Source: Risungbinella massiliensis (lineage in GTDB: Bacteria; Bacillota; Bacilli; Thermoactinomycetales; Thermoactinomycetaceae). From it: a stretch of DNA of 64,000 nt. A program made the position numbers and the translations under genes. Shown here one piece after another: positions 53,880 through 62,468 of the stretch (position 1 is its first letter; each line of letters starts with the position of its first letter). The notes beneath the pieces are model-generated. The model was given only the letters and a program-made list of their open reading frames with translations. It searched no databases and had not been told where the DNA came from. The stretch covers positions 625,394-689,393 of the forward strand of contig NZ_LN812103.1 of assembly GCF_000942395.1 (NCBI RefSeq), in the 5' to 3' direction.

Positions 53880-54149
53880 TTAATAAATAGCTAGAATGCT
53901 GATAAAGATACCGAGTGCGACAAAGATACCAAAGTAAGGGAGGGCTTTCTTTTTCTTTGCTTTATCAATTTGCTTGGAAAAACTGAGGATACATGTCATC
54001 GAGATTGCGACAGCCAAAGTGGTACAGATCGATAAACTCATCGGTTGGGATAGTCCTAAATTCATTAGTGGTTTTACAAAAAAGATATTGGCGACCGTTA
54101 AGGTAGTAAGTAATAAAAAGATACTTTTAAAACCAAGTCGAAATGGCAT
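53880..54149 (-). CDS. Small three-span membrane protein of the PTS operon
   Basis: An 89-residue protein with three hydrophobic segments (about 8-28, 34-54, 66-88) and a lysine-rich loop (DKAKKKKA). No family is recognised. ATG 54149 has AAGGA 8 nt upstream; the in-frame ATG 54158 would overlap that site. It lies between PTS IIC and GH4, with a terminator after IIC, so it may have its own transcription start. Its presence in a PTS operon suggests an accessory membrane role, but nothing more can be said. Confidence 0.6.
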   Translation of the reverse strand: MPFRLGFKSIFLLLTTLTVANIFFVKPLMNLGLSQPMSLSICTTLAVAISMTCILSFSKQIDKAKKKKALPYFGIFVALGIFISILAIY

Positions 54150-54188
54150 CGTAAACATCCTTTCTCATGAAAATGAACTGTACAATAG

Positions 54189-54222
54189 AAAAAGTGGGAA
54201 TCATGGTTCGACTCCCACTTTA
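54189..54222 (-). terminator. Terminator after PTS IIC
   Basis: AAAGTGGGAGTC and GATTCCCACTTT form the stem on the minus strand, followed by TTCTATTGT. It implies partial separation of IIB/IIC from the downstream glycosidase genes. Confidence 0.75.
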
Positions 54223-54230
54223 TACAGTTG

Positions 54231-55505
54231 TTAAGCTGCTTTTGTCTCTTCTTGTTCTTGTTGCACCAAAGTGCGATCGTACATTTTGAGGAAAGGAAGA
54301 TAGATTGAGAATGAGATTGCGACGTTGATTACGACCAAGACGATCGCTTTCCAATCTCCACCTGTAGCCAAGAATGCACCAATTGGAGCAGGTAATGTCC
54401 AAGGAACCAAGATATAAGTTGGATGAACATAACCAAGAGCAGTTGCTAAGTAAGCAATCGTGGCAGTGATCAGTGGGATGATAACAAATGGAATGATGAG
54501 TATTGGATTCAGTACGATAGGAGTACCGAAGATGATTGGTTCGTTAATGTTAAAAATACTTGGAACGATGGAAGTACGGCTAAGCGCTTTCAAATATTTC
54601 GATTTTGCAAAGAAGATCATCGCTAGTACAAGTCCGAGCGTAGCTCCAGATCCACCGATCCAGATAAACCATTGATAAAGCGTTTCCGGAGCAACGTGTG
54701 GCAATTGACTGGAACCAGATGCTACTGCTTCTGCGTTTTTCGCTAGATAGATTTCCCATACTGGACGAGCTACGGTACCAACGATAGAAACACCATGGAT
54801 TCCAAAAGCCCAGAAAAAGGTGATTAAGAAAACAGGGATTAAAACACCTGGTAATGAATCTCCAGCGGTAATGAGTGGAGCAACCAGTTTATCCACCAAT
54901 ACATGTAGGTCTAAACCGAGAACAACAGTGAATACGGTCATGATTCCCACTACAAGACCAACTGGGATCAATGCTTCAAATGAACGAAGGAGAGATGCAG
55001 GAACCTGTTCTGGCATTTTGATCATAAGGTTATACTTTTTACATAAGCGCATGATCTCAACAGAGAGAATTGCTACTAACATGGTTACAAACAGACCATG
55101 ACCACCAAGGTTTTTCATTGGTAGAACCCAACCGGCTTCTTCAATACTCATTGGAACGATCGTAAGGAGGAGTGCAGCGGTAGCGATCTGTCCGCCAGAA
55201 AGTGGGTCTAGCTTATAACTTTTCGCCAAGTTATATCCAACCCCAAAAGCAATGTATAAGGACATGATGAAAAATGTTACGCGGTAAGGAATCAGAATGT
55301 TGGCAGCGTTTTCTTTTGCCCACAGTGCAATCGTGCTACCTTCCGGAACAGGAGGGAAAGCGATAATTAAAAAGATACTACCAATGATAATAAATGGCAG
55401 GGAAGAAATAACGCCATCCCGGATGGCTTGCAGGTGACGCTGTTCGGATAGACGAGCCATTGGACCGGATAAATATTTTTCTAAAAAGTCAATGAATTTT
55501 TTCAT
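54231..55505 (-). CDS. PTS lactose/cellobiose-family IIC component
   Basis: A 424-residue membrane permease with about ten spans and the conserved motif NINEPIIFGTPIVLNP of lactose/cellobiose-type IIC proteins (CelB/LicC). The N-terminus KKFIDFLEKYLSGPMARLSEQRHLQAIRDG is typical. It imports a beta-linked disaccharide and phosphorylates it with the IIB partner. ATG 55505 after GGGAGGGG. No IIA gene is found in the operon; another PTS must supply it. Confidence 0.92.
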   Translation of the reverse strand: MKKFIDFLEKYLSGPMARLSEQRHLQAIRDGVISSLPFIIIGSIFLIIAFPPVPEGSTIALWAKENAANILIPYRVTFFIMSLYIAFGVGYNLAKSYKLDPLSGGQIATAALLLTIVPMSIEEAGWVLPMKNLGGHGLFVTMLVAILSVEIMRLCKKYNLMIKMPEQVPASLLRSFEALIPVGLVVGIMTVFTVVLGLDLHVLVDKLVAPLITAGDSLPGVLIPVFLITFFWAFGIHGVSIVGTVARPVWEIYLAKNAEAVASGSSQLPHVAPETLYQWFIWIGGSGATLGLVLAMIFFAKSKYLKALSRTSIVPSIFNINEPIIFGTPIVLNPILIIPFVIIPLITATIAYLATALGYVHPTYILVPWTLPAPIGAFLATGGDWKAIVLVVINVAISFSIYLPFLKMYDRTLVQQEQEETKAA

Positions 55506-55529
55506 TAAGTCCCCTCCCATTAGTTGGGT

Positions 55530-55838
55530 TTATTTTTGAAGGAGTTCTTGTAGTTTTTTAAAAAGAAGTGGGCCACCAAGTGGAGTATAAGCTTGTGGTG
55601 GAATCGCATCGCAAGGAATATTGTGAGCTTCCGCAATCTTTTTAATTTGATCTAGACGATGGCGGACTTGTGGAGCGACCATCACAATATCCCAACCATT
55701 TTGAAGTTCTAATTCCACTTCGGAAGTAGCTACTGCGAGAACTTCCATCAGTTGTCCATGTTTTTCGGCCTCTTTTTTGAGAGCGTTTACAACAATGGCG
55801 CTGGACATGCCAGCAGAACATACAAACAATACTTTCAT
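55530..55838 (-). CDS. PTS lactose/cellobiose-family IIB component
   Basis: A 102-residue cytosolic phosphocarrier. The phosphorylated cysteine is Cys7 in VLFVCSAGMSSA, followed by MVAPQVRHRL and a Pro/Gly-rich end, as in CelA/LicB. ATG 55838 has GAGG 8 nt upstream; GTG 55847 is on top of that site. It lies 24 nt before IIC. Confidence 0.93.
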   Translation of the reverse strand: MKVLFVCSAGMSSAIVVNALKKEAEKHGQLMEVLAVATSEVELELQNGWDIVMVAPQVRHRLDQIKKIAEAHNIPCDAIPPQAYTPLGGPLLFKKLQELLQK

Positions 55839-55859
55839 TTTTTTCACCTCGTTTTTGTT

Positions 55860-56711
55860 CTAATTCTTTCGATTTTGCACTATCTCATGTGTATCCATAA
55901 TTGGTCGAAAGACCGCATCCCCTTTTTGGATACACAGACGAACAAATAATGTGTCCAAGACAGCTAATTGCGCAATCCGAGCACTCATCGTACCTAAACG
56001 GATATTGGGCTCTTCTTCTGAGATTGTGAGGACAATATCTGCATGCTTACGTGCTGGTGAAGGACGCTGTTGTGTAAGGAGAATGGTTCTAGCGCCTCGA
56101 CTTTTGGCAGATTTCAGTAGGTCTACTACTTCTCTTGTTTTGCCAGAAGTACTGATAGCAAAGAAAACATCTCGCTTAGTGAGGTTGGCTGTTGTCATCA
56201 TTTGGACGTGAATATCAGGAAAATGAAAAGCATTGATATTAATTCGTAGAAGTTTGTACTGGGTATCAAGGGCGACGACTGATGAACCGGAAGCACCATA
56301 AAGAAACACTCGATCTGCTTGGTGGATGGCGCTTGCTGCTTCTTCAATCTGACTAAGATCCAATAGTTGACTGGTCATCTGAAGAGCGGAAATGCTTTTT
56401 TTGAATACCTTCTCCATTGTAGTAGCAGGTGTATCTTCAAAATGAAATGGTGCAACTTCGTTCGTGTCTGGATCTGGTATATGAAGCTGTTTTGCCAAAT
56501 CCATTTTAAGCCCCTTAAAGCTATTGATCCCCACTTTTTTACAAAAACGAATAATCATCGCTTCACTGCAATTGCATGCGGTAGCTAACTGTTTCGTTGA
56601 CATACCCAAAACTGCCTCTGGGTTCGCTAAAACATACTGAGCGACGACGCTTTCGCCAGGACTATAATGGGTCATCTGAAGTTCGATTAGCTTGAGAATA
56701 TGAAGTCTCAC
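55860..56711 (-). CDS. RpiR/MurR-family transcriptional regulator
   Basis: A 283-residue regulator: N-terminal helix-turn-helix of the RpiR type (STKQLATACNCSEAMIIRFCKKVG, residues about 30-60) and a C-terminal SIS sugar-isomerase-like ligand domain (VFLYGASGSSVVALDTQYKL, FAISTSGKTREVVDLL). Start GTG 56711 after GGAGGAGG; the frame to 56810 is longer but without support. It is first in the operon, 21 nt before PTS IIB, and probably responds to a phosphorylated amino sugar, as MurR does with MurNAc-6-phosphate. Confidence 0.9.
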   Translation of the reverse strand: MRLHILKLIELQMTHYSPGESVVAQYVLANPEAVLGMSTKQLATACNCSEAMIIRFCKKVGINSFKGLKMDLAKQLHIPDPDTNEVAPFHFEDTPATTMEKVFKKSISALQMTSQLLDLSQIEEAASAIHQADRVFLYGASGSSVVALDTQYKLLRININAFHFPDIHVQMMTTANLTKRDVFFAISTSGKTREVVDLLKSAKSRGARTILLTQQRPSPARKHADIVLTISEEEPNIRLGTMSARIAQLAVLDTLFVRLCIQKGDAVFRPIMDTHEIVQNRKN

Positions 56712-56906
56712 ATCAACCTCCTCCGAAGAAATACCATATTGTAAAGGCTTACATTTTACAATTTCATTATATTTTTCCTGAAAGAAAATTTCAATATAAA
56801 ATACTATCATTTTAAAAGTTTATTTTAAGTAGTTTCATAGAGGGGAGAATCTACTATCCATTTGGTATAATATGGACTGTAAAGGCGAGATAGAGGAAGT
56901 GAACAA

Positions 56907-57329
56907 ATGAAAGAGATATCAGCAGGTGGAGTTGTTTATCGGAAAAAGGAAAACTGGGAAGTTCTTTTGATTCAAGATCGGTATGGACATATTACTCTCC
57001 CAAAAGGAAAACGAGAAGGAGCAGAGACAAAAGAAGAAAATGCTCTTCGTGAAATAGAAGAAGAAACAGCTATTTGCGGAAAAATACAAGCTCCGATCTT
57101 AGAGATTCAATATGAATACGAACATCCAGAAAAAGGGAAAGTAGACAAAGAGGTTGCTTATTTTTTGGTAGAGGCATTAACTACGCAAGAGACACCGCAA
57201 TTAGAAGAGATACATAGTGTTGCATGGTATTCTCTGAAGGACGCCAGAAATCTTCAATTGAAACAAGGGTATCGCAATAATGATGAAGTATTGCAAAAAG
57301 CGATTCACATGTTAGAGCGGATGAACTAA
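56907..57329 (+). CDS. Nudix hydrolase
   Basis: A 140-residue protein with the Nudix box GKREGAETKEENALREIEEET (G-x5-E-x7-REUxEE; the final Gly is Ala here). N-terminus KEISAGGVVYRKK. Hydrolyses a nucleoside diphosphate linked to another group; the substrate is unknown. TATAAT lies upstream near 56868. Divergent from the rpiR-type gene. Confidence 0.88.
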   Translation: MKEISAGGVVYRKKENWEVLLIQDRYGHITLPKGKREGAETKEENALREIEEETAICGKIQAPILEIQYEYEHPEKGKVDKEVAYFLVEALTTQETPQLEEIHSVAWYSLKDARNLQLKQGYRNNDEVLQKAIHMLERMN

Positions 57330-57417
57330 TCCGATATAAGTATTTGCTTAGTTCATATTAGAGCTAAGGAGTTTCACTTCCACTTTCGTGATACTGAATA
57401 TTAAAGGAGAGATCGTT

Positions 57418-58086
57418 ATGACACAAAATATTGCTTCCATGATTGACCATACGTTACTTAAGCCTGATGCGACCAAGGAACAGATCGAAAAAGTTTGCCA
57501 AGAAGCTAGGGAGCATCAATTTGCTTCGGTCTGTGTTAACGCTTATTGGGTACCATTTGTTGCAGATCAATTGAAAGGCAGCCAAGTGATGGTATGTACA
57601 GTAGTTGGGTTTCCACTTGGTGCGACGACTACGGAAACCAAAGCATTTGAAACAAAACAAGCAGTAGAAAATGGCGCAGACGAGATCGATATGGTGCTAA
57701 ACATCGGCGAATTGCGCTCAGGAGACACTAACAGAGTATCGGAAGATATTCGTGCGGTGGTAGAGGCAGCTGGTGGAAAAACAGTGAAAGTGATTCTCGA
57801 GGTAGGTCTGCTAACAGAGGAAGAGATTCGATTGGCAAGTAAACTTTCCAAAGAAGCAGGCGCCCACTTCGTGAAAACTTCTACTGGTTTTGGTGCAGGT
57901 GGGGCAACAGTAGAAGCAATTCAACTCATGAGAGAAACAGTAGGCGAAGGGTTTGGAGTTAAGGCATCTGGTGGAGTTCGCGACCGTGAGACGGCAGATG
58001 CGATGATCCAAGCAGGTGCGTCTAGAATCGGTGCTAGTGCTAGTGTTGCGATTGTGCAGGGGAAAAAAGGGGAAGGATCTTACTAA
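57418..58086 (+). CDS. deoC: Deoxyribose-phosphate aldolase
   Basis: Cleaves 2-deoxyribose-5-phosphate to glyceraldehyde-3-phosphate and acetaldehyde. The 222 residues contain [10 protein letters not shown], the catalytic Asp in [12 protein letters not shown], the Schiff-base Lys in [14 protein letters not shown] and the proton-relay Lys in [12 protein letters not shown] 57418 after AAAGGAGAG; the 10-codon extension is unconserved. No other deo genes are adjacent. Confidence 0.96.
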   Translation: MTQNIASMIDHTLLKPDATKEQIEKVCQEAREHQFASVCVNAYWVPFVADQLKGSQVMVCTVVGFPLGATTTETKAFETKQAVENGADEIDMVLNIGELRSGDTNRVSEDIRAVVEAAGGKTVKVILEVGLLTEEEIRLASKLSKEAGAHFVKTSTGFGAGGATVEAIQLMRETVGEGFGVKASGGVRDRETADAMIQAGASRIGASASVAIVQGKKGEGSY

Positions 58087-58115
58087 AAAGGGGCGAAAAC
58101 GCTCCTTTTTTCTTT
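58085..58115 (+). terminator. deoC: deoC terminator
   Basis: AAAAAGGGGCG, loop AAAA, CGCTCCTTTTTT directly at the deoC stop; the A/T flanks make it work on both strands. Confidence 0.88.
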
Positions 58116-58129
58116 TCCCCAAGAAAGGA

Positions 58130-58498
58130 TCAAGAACCTTTTTGGTTCAATTCGTCTCTTTTTACTATTCTTGATTTGTATTTTTCGCCCCAATCTTTCA
58201 TTTGGATAATAATCGGGCTTAATGTTTTTCCGAAATCAGTTAGAGAATATTCTACTCTGGGAGGAACTTCAGCAAACACTTCTCTATGTACTACTCCATC
58301 GTTCTCTAATTCGCTTAATTGTAAAGATAGCATTCTTTGTGTTATTCCGGGCATCAATCTACGCAGCTCGTTGAAACGTTTCTTCTCATCTAAAAGATAA
58401 TATAAAATGACTCCTTTCCATTTTCCGCCTATTACATCTAATGTTGTTTCCACGGGACAACCTTCTGGACAACCATAACCGCTTTTTCTATTTCGCAT
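58130..58498 (-). CDS. HxlR-family transcriptional regulator
   Basis: A 122-residue winged-helix regulator. N-terminal CPEGCPVETTLDVIGGKWKGVIL holds the conserved Cys and the GGKW motif of HxlR proteins; RRLMPGITQRMLSLQLSELENDGVV is the DNA-binding part. In Bacillus, related members (YodB, HypR) sense quinones or disulfide stress through that Cys. It is divergent from an alcohol dehydrogenase gene, which it probably controls. Confidence 0.9.
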   Translation of the reverse strand: MRNRKSGYGCPEGCPVETTLDVIGGKWKGVILYYLLDEKKRFNELRRLMPGITQRMLSLQLSELENDGVVHREVFAEVPPRVEYSLTDFGKTLSPIIIQMKDWGEKYKSRIVKRDELNQKGS

Positions 58499-58629
58499 AA
58501 AGACTCACTCCCAATTCGAAGTTAGGGTAGTTACACGAGTGGTACTATGCTACATAAATGTGCCTTCTTACGTTATTCAGTATATCAACCTATAATCAAA
58601 GAGAAAACAAATTGATGGAGGGAATATAG

Positions 58630-59649
58630 ATGAAAGCGATTGGTTTACTTGAATATTTACCTATAGAAGATGAAAAAAGCCTCATGGATATGGAGTTGGT
58701 AAAACCCACTCCAACAGGAAGAGACTTATTAGTAAAAATAGAGGCAATATCAATCAATCCAGTCGATGTAAAAGTACGAGCACCAAAAGAAAAGGTAGAG
58801 CAAGAGCCTAAGCTACTTGGATGGGATGCTAGTGGAGTGGTGGTAGAAGTTGGCGAAGAATGTACCTTATTTCAACCAGGAGATAAAGTTTTCTACGCCG
58901 GAAGTATTACAAGACCTGGTACGTATAGCGAGTTTCATCTAGTAGATGAGCGAATCGTCGGAAGAAAACCTGAATCACTAACTCATGCCGAAGCGGCGGC
59001 ATTACCTTTAACATCGATTACAGCATGGGAAGCGTTATTTGATCGTTTGGGAATGGATCCTAACAATACAGAGGCAAATAAATTACAGAGTATTTTGATT
59101 ATAGGAGGTGCCGGCGGGGTAGGATCTATTGCCATCCAATTAGCAAAATGGGCTGGTCTTACCGTCATAGCAACAGCATCTCGAGAAGAATCACGAAATT
59201 GGGTACGGAATTTGGGAGCTGACTATGTATTGAATCATCATGACCCGTTCAAGGAACAATTAACTCAGCTTCCATTAGGCGATGTAGATTATATCCTCTG
59301 TTTAAATAATACAGATCAACATTGGGAGAGTATGGGCGAGGTTATCAAGCCACAAGGGAAAATTTGTTCCATTGTAGAAAATCAAGAGCCGCTTGATTTG
59401 AATGTATTGAAGAGCAAGAGCGTGACATTTGTATGGGAATTTATGTTTACCCGGTCGATGTATCAAACAGAAGATATGATCCAACAACACGTCCTTTTAA
59501 ATAAGATCAGTGAGTTGATGGATACGGGAACATTGAAAAGTACTTTGAAAAAAACAATATCTCCTATTAATGCGGATAATATTAGAAAAGCTCATGCATT
59601 AGTGGAGACAGGGAATACCATTGGAAAAATAGTAGTGGAAAAGTTTTGA
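58630..59649 (+). CDS. Zinc-type alcohol dehydrogenase-like / quinone oxidoreductase
   Basis: MDR-superfamily NAD(P)-dependent reductase, 339 residues: N-terminal GroES-like domain (SINPVDVKVRAP, LGWDASGVVVEVG) and Rossmann domain (IIGGAGGVGSIAIQLAKWAG). The zinc-binding Cys/Cys ligand sets are absent, so it belongs to the quinone-oxidoreductase side of the family. Divergent from the HxlR-type gene across 131 bp, the classic arrangement for reactive-electrophile-induced reductases. Confidence 0.88.
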   Translation: MKAIGLLEYLPIEDEKSLMDMELVKPTPTGRDLLVKIEAISINPVDVKVRAPKEKVEQEPKLLGWDASGVVVEVGEECTLFQPGDKVFYAGSITRPGTYSEFHLVDERIVGRKPESLTHAEAAALPLTSITAWEALFDRLGMDPNNTEANKLQSILIIGGAGGVGSIAIQLAKWAGLTVIATASREESRNWVRNLGADYVLNHHDPFKEQLTQLPLGDVDYILCLNNTDQHWESMGEVIKPQGKICSIVENQEPLDLNVLKSKSVTFVWEFMFTRSMYQTEDMIQQHVLLNKISELMDTGTLKSTLKKTISPINADNIRKAHALVETGNTIGKIVVEKF

Positions 59650-59763
59650 AGGTAAAAAAATGAAAATAGACTGATAATGAGAATCTAATCAGATCTGTAA
59701 TCCACTTATTGTCTGAGTATAAACATCACAGAATTATTGGAAATATGTAAACGAATAATTCGA

Positions 59764-59803
59764 AAAGAAACCACTGTTCAATTAGTTAGAATGGTGGTTT
59801 CTA
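59764..59803 (+). terminator. Hairpin downstream of the reductase gene
   Basis: AGAAACCAC and GTGGTTTCT form a 9-bp stem about 115 bp after the stop codon; the tail is not T-rich. Confidence 0.45.
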
Positions 59804-59883
59804 GGTTATCGGTTAGAGCATGCGAAACGTACGAATAAGGTCGAAACTGTAAATTTTGAGCAATAAGAAATATAGGTGGTCAT

Positions 59884-60017
59884 TTAAAGGAAATCACAGG
59901 TGGCGGAGCTGATGTGATTCTTGACTGTGTGGGATGCATAGAAAAATGACACCACTGGAATTTCTTGCGACTGGATTGAAACTTCAAGGTGGTTACGGCG
60001 AAAGAGCAGCTTACTAA
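59884..60017 (+). pseudogene. Remnant of a second MDR alcohol dehydrogenase gene
   Basis: The frame at 59887 reads KEITGGGADVILDCVG, a hallmark of the cofactor-binding region of MDR dehydrogenases, ending in a stop. After a frameshift, TPLEFLATGLKLQGGYGERAAY continues to a stop at 60017, matching the usual downstream part. No start or catalytic N-terminus remains. It may descend from a duplicate of the adjacent reductase gene. The rest of 59650-60041 has only the hairpin listed. Confidence 0.65.
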
Positions 60018-60041
60018 TTGTCTAGATTGAGACTACATCGT

Positions 60042-60083
60042 AAATCCAACCAACTCTATGTTTTGATTGAGTTGGTTGGATTT
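60042..60083. terminator. Long hairpin at the end of the Na/Pi symporter gene
   Basis: AAATCCAACCAACTC and GAGTTGGTTGGATTT form a perfect 15-bp stem. The last codons and the stop of the minus-strand gene lie inside it. Tail weakly T-rich. Confidence 0.7.
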
Positions 60084-61006
60084 ATTTGGTCTGGAACCAT
60101 CCATTCGATCAATTTGGCAAAGGCATTAGTGAATGGGAGAACTGCGATGGAACAGGCGATATTATAGATGGTTTGAAAGTGAGCTACTTGAGTAGCTGAC
60201 TGTTCCGATAGAGAAGGAATCCAAGTTAGAAGCCATGGGATCAAAGGAGTAAAAGCAAAGGCTCCTACTACATTGAGAACTAGATGCGAAAAGGCAACAC
60301 GTTGAGCAGCAGTAGAAGTGCCGTAGCTTGCGATCAATGCTGTAACACAAGTTCCTACATTACTTCCGATGACGACTGCGAGTGCAAAAGAAAGTGGCAC
60401 AGCACCAGATGCATAAAAGCCCATTGTCATAGCAATCGTAGCACTACTACTATGTATGAGAGCAGTAATCAACGTCCCAATAACGAGCCCTACTCCGATT
60501 GGAGAAAAACCGCTTAATACAAGCTTTTCTAAAAGACCTGCCTGTTCTAGTGGTTCTGCAATAGTTTGCATCCAACTGATACCGAGGAAAATGGCTCCAA
60601 ATCCAATCAGTACTTGTCCTAGTTGACGAAATAGTTTTTTAGGAAGGAAATATAAAAGGAGACCGAGTCCCATTAGGGGTAAAGAGAGACTTTCGATGTG
60701 TAGTGCAAGGATTTGGGTTGTGATAGTTGTTCCAATATTGCTCCCTAAGATAATGCCAAGAGATTGAGCAAATGAGATCATCCCAACATGGACAAAGTTA
60801 ATCGTAAGTACAGTAACGGCTGTACTACTTTGTAATAATGCAGTTAAAAACGTTCCAGTGACAAAACCACGTACCGGTGTCTTGGTGAAACGTAACAACC
60901 ATGTGGTCAACTTTTTTTCTGCAAGTGATTCCATGCCATTTCGCATCCAGTTAAGCCCGTACAAGAACAGGATGAGACCTAATAAAAATAGTATGAATGA
61001 TCCCAC
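60056..61006 (-). CDS. Na/Pi cotransporter family protein
   Basis: A 316-residue membrane protein with the inverted duplication of the NptA/PF02690 family: the first QSST motif is LLQSSTAVTVLTINF near residue 58, the second is LIHSSSATIAMTMGF near residue 195, each within hairpin-forming spans (LGSNIGTTITTQ, VIGSNVGTCVTA). It probably imports phosphate with sodium. It lacks the C-terminal PhoU-like domain of some homologues. GTG start after AGGAGG. Confidence 0.88.
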   Translation of the reverse strand: MGSFILFLLGLILFLYGLNWMRNGMESLAEKKLTTWLLRFTKTPVRGFVTGTFLTALLQSSTAVTVLTINFVHVGMISFAQSLGIILGSNIGTTITTQILALHIESLSLPLMGLGLLLYFLPKKLFRQLGQVLIGFGAIFLGISWMQTIAEPLEQAGLLEKLVLSGFSPIGVGLVIGTLITALIHSSSATIAMTMGFYASGAVPLSFALAVVIGSNVGTCVTALIASYGTSTAAQRVAFSHLVLNVVGAFAFTPLIPWLLTWIPSLSEQSATQVAHFQTIYNIACSIAVLPFTNAFAKLIEWMVPDQINPTNSIKT

Positions 61007-61107
61007 TCTTTCAGCCTCCTTTTGTCTATGTATATGCGGGCTTGTCTATTCATACCAAATAAAAATGAAACTTTGGTTCAGGGAGGATCTTAGTCCCTAT
61101 TAGAAAG

Positions 61108-61140
61108 GGACAAAAAAAGCTCTCCATGATTAGGAGAGTA
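61108..61140 (-). terminator. Terminator of the Pro-rich protein gene
   Basis: ACTCTCC and GGAGAGC pair; on the minus strand the stem is followed by TTTTTTT. Confidence 0.82.
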
Positions 61141-61153
61141 AAAGTTGTTGTTA

Positions 61154-61516
61154 TTATTTCTTTCTCTTTTTGGGAAGAAATGGGGTAGAGAGAGCTTGAT
61201 TGTTTGGGCGAAGTGGTTCTACCCAACCTGGGAGTGCACGTGGACGTTGTTGTTTAATTTTAGCATTCTGGGGTTCGTTTGGTTCAGGTGACCCAAAGAA
61301 TGCCCAATCATCATCGGGTTCCCAGAATAAATCTGGTTCATCCGGTGGGATGTTCGCATTACTAGGCATGGGCTCTTGTTTCGGTTTTTGCCAACCTTCT
61401 GGTTCGAAGATAGGTTCTTCCATTCCACCATTATGAATTCGGTCTAACTCTTCTTGAACCATAGAGCGAACTAACTTCTTAAGTTTCTCTTCATGAAAAG
61501 AATTTTTTTTGACCAT
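61154..61516 (-). CDS. Proline-rich acidic/basic protein of unknown function
   Basis: I do not recognise this 120-residue protein. The first 30 residues form a charged helix (KLKKLVRSMVQEELDRIH); the middle is rich in Pro, Glu and Trp (PDEPDLFWEPDDDWAFFGSPEPNEP) and likely disordered; the end is basic (PFLPKKRKK). No signal peptide or membrane span. AGGAGGAA precedes the ATG and a strong terminator follows, so it is a real, separately transcribed gene. Lies upstream of the HIT-rpsU-yqeY region on the other strand. Confidence 0.65.
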   Translation of the reverse strand: MVKKNSFHEEKLKKLVRSMVQEELDRIHNGGMEEPIFEPEGWQKPKQEPMPSNANIPPDEPDLFWEPDDDWAFFGSPEPNEPQNAKIKQQRPRALPGWVEPLRPNNQALSTPFLPKKRKK

Positions 61517-61661
61517 CTTTTTTCCTCCTCACTGCTCCATTGCGTGATGTATTATATGCGTTCATCAAAGAACAGGTGCTGCGAAAAGAGTCATTCAGCA
61601 CTCAGGTAGTGATTTTGTTATAATGGGACTGCACAAAGAACGAAGGAAGGGACATAACCAC

Positions 61662-62012
61662 ATGGCTACTTCAGACTGCATCTTTTGCAAGATTGTAGAG
61701 GGAGAAATTCCTTCAACTAAAGTGTATGAGGATGAACATGCTATTGCGTTTCAAGATTTATATCCTGCTGCACCTGTACATATCTTGGTCATTCCCAAAA
61801 AGCATATTGCCTCTCTCGATGCGGCAACGAAAGAGGATCAGGAACGATTAGGACATCTGTTGCTTACTGTACAACGAGTAGCTCGAGAGCAAGGATTGGA
61901 TCAGAAAGGCTATCGAGTAGTCAACAACATGGGAGATGATGGCGGGCAAACAGTACATCATATCCACTTCCATCTGTTAGGTGGACGATCCCTGACTTGG
62001 CCTCCAGGCTGA
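61662..62012 (+). CDS. HIT family protein
   Basis: A 116-residue histidine-triad nucleotide-binding protein of the Hint branch: CIFCKIVEGEIPSTKVYED (zinc-type Cys pair), VHILVIPKKHI, and the triad HHIHFHLLGG. Hydrolyses nucleoside phosphoramidates. ATG 61662 with GAAGGAAGGG upstream; the 13-codon extension is unconserved. In Bacillus-type genomes a HIT protein also precedes rpsU-yqeY. Confidence 0.93.
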   Translation: MATSDCIFCKIVEGEIPSTKVYEDEHAIAFQDLYPAAPVHILVIPKKHIASLDAATKEDQERLGHLLLTVQRVAREQGLDQKGYRVVNNMGDDGGQTVHHIHFHLLGGRSLTWPPG

Positions 62013-62277
62013 TTTGTATTCGGTTTTTAAGTCAAAAAGTATGTATAATTTGTGGTAGCTGAGAAATGGATAGTATTGTTGCAACAACCTTACTTATTTT
62101 TTGACGTACGAACATAAATCAGATATAATTACATGAGCATTTGTGCCTAATTATGTATTTTAGGGGATGCAGGTTTTGGAGGTATTGGACCGTCTCTCTC
62201 GGGAAACAGACGACTGTTTGCGTAACTCGGGAGCTTTTTGGACCTTTCCCATCTGCCCCACGGAGGGAGGGAAAAGC

Positions 62278-62454
62278 ATGATAGAGACAAAAGTAAGAAA
62301 AAACGAATCGCTCGATGTTGCTCTTCGTCGTTTTAAACGCTCCTGTGCAAAAGACGGCGTACTCTCCGAAGTGCGGAAACGCGAACGTTATGAGAAACCA
62401 AGCATCAAGCGCAAAAAGAAATCGGAAGCTGCCCGCAAAAACAAGCGTAGATAA
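62278..62454 (+). CDS. rpsU: 30S ribosomal protein S21
   Basis: 58 residues, beginning [21 protein letters not shown] and ending in a very basic [18 protein letters not shown] 62278 after GGAGGGAGGG; the 37-codon in-frame upstream extension is not part of S21. The 265-bp gap before it holds a small AAACAG/CTGTTT hairpin (62204-62219), possibly a leader structure. Followed 14 nt later by yqeY. Confidence 0.97.
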   Translation: MIETKVRKNESLDVALRRFKRSCAKDGVLSEVRKRERYEKPSIKRKKKSEAARKNKRR

Positions 62455-62468
62455 AATGAGGTGTTTCC

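Noticed and set aside
62167-62277. 37-codon in-frame extension of rpsU
   Set aside because: S21 is about 57 residues; the GGAGGGAGGG site clearly points to ATG 62278.
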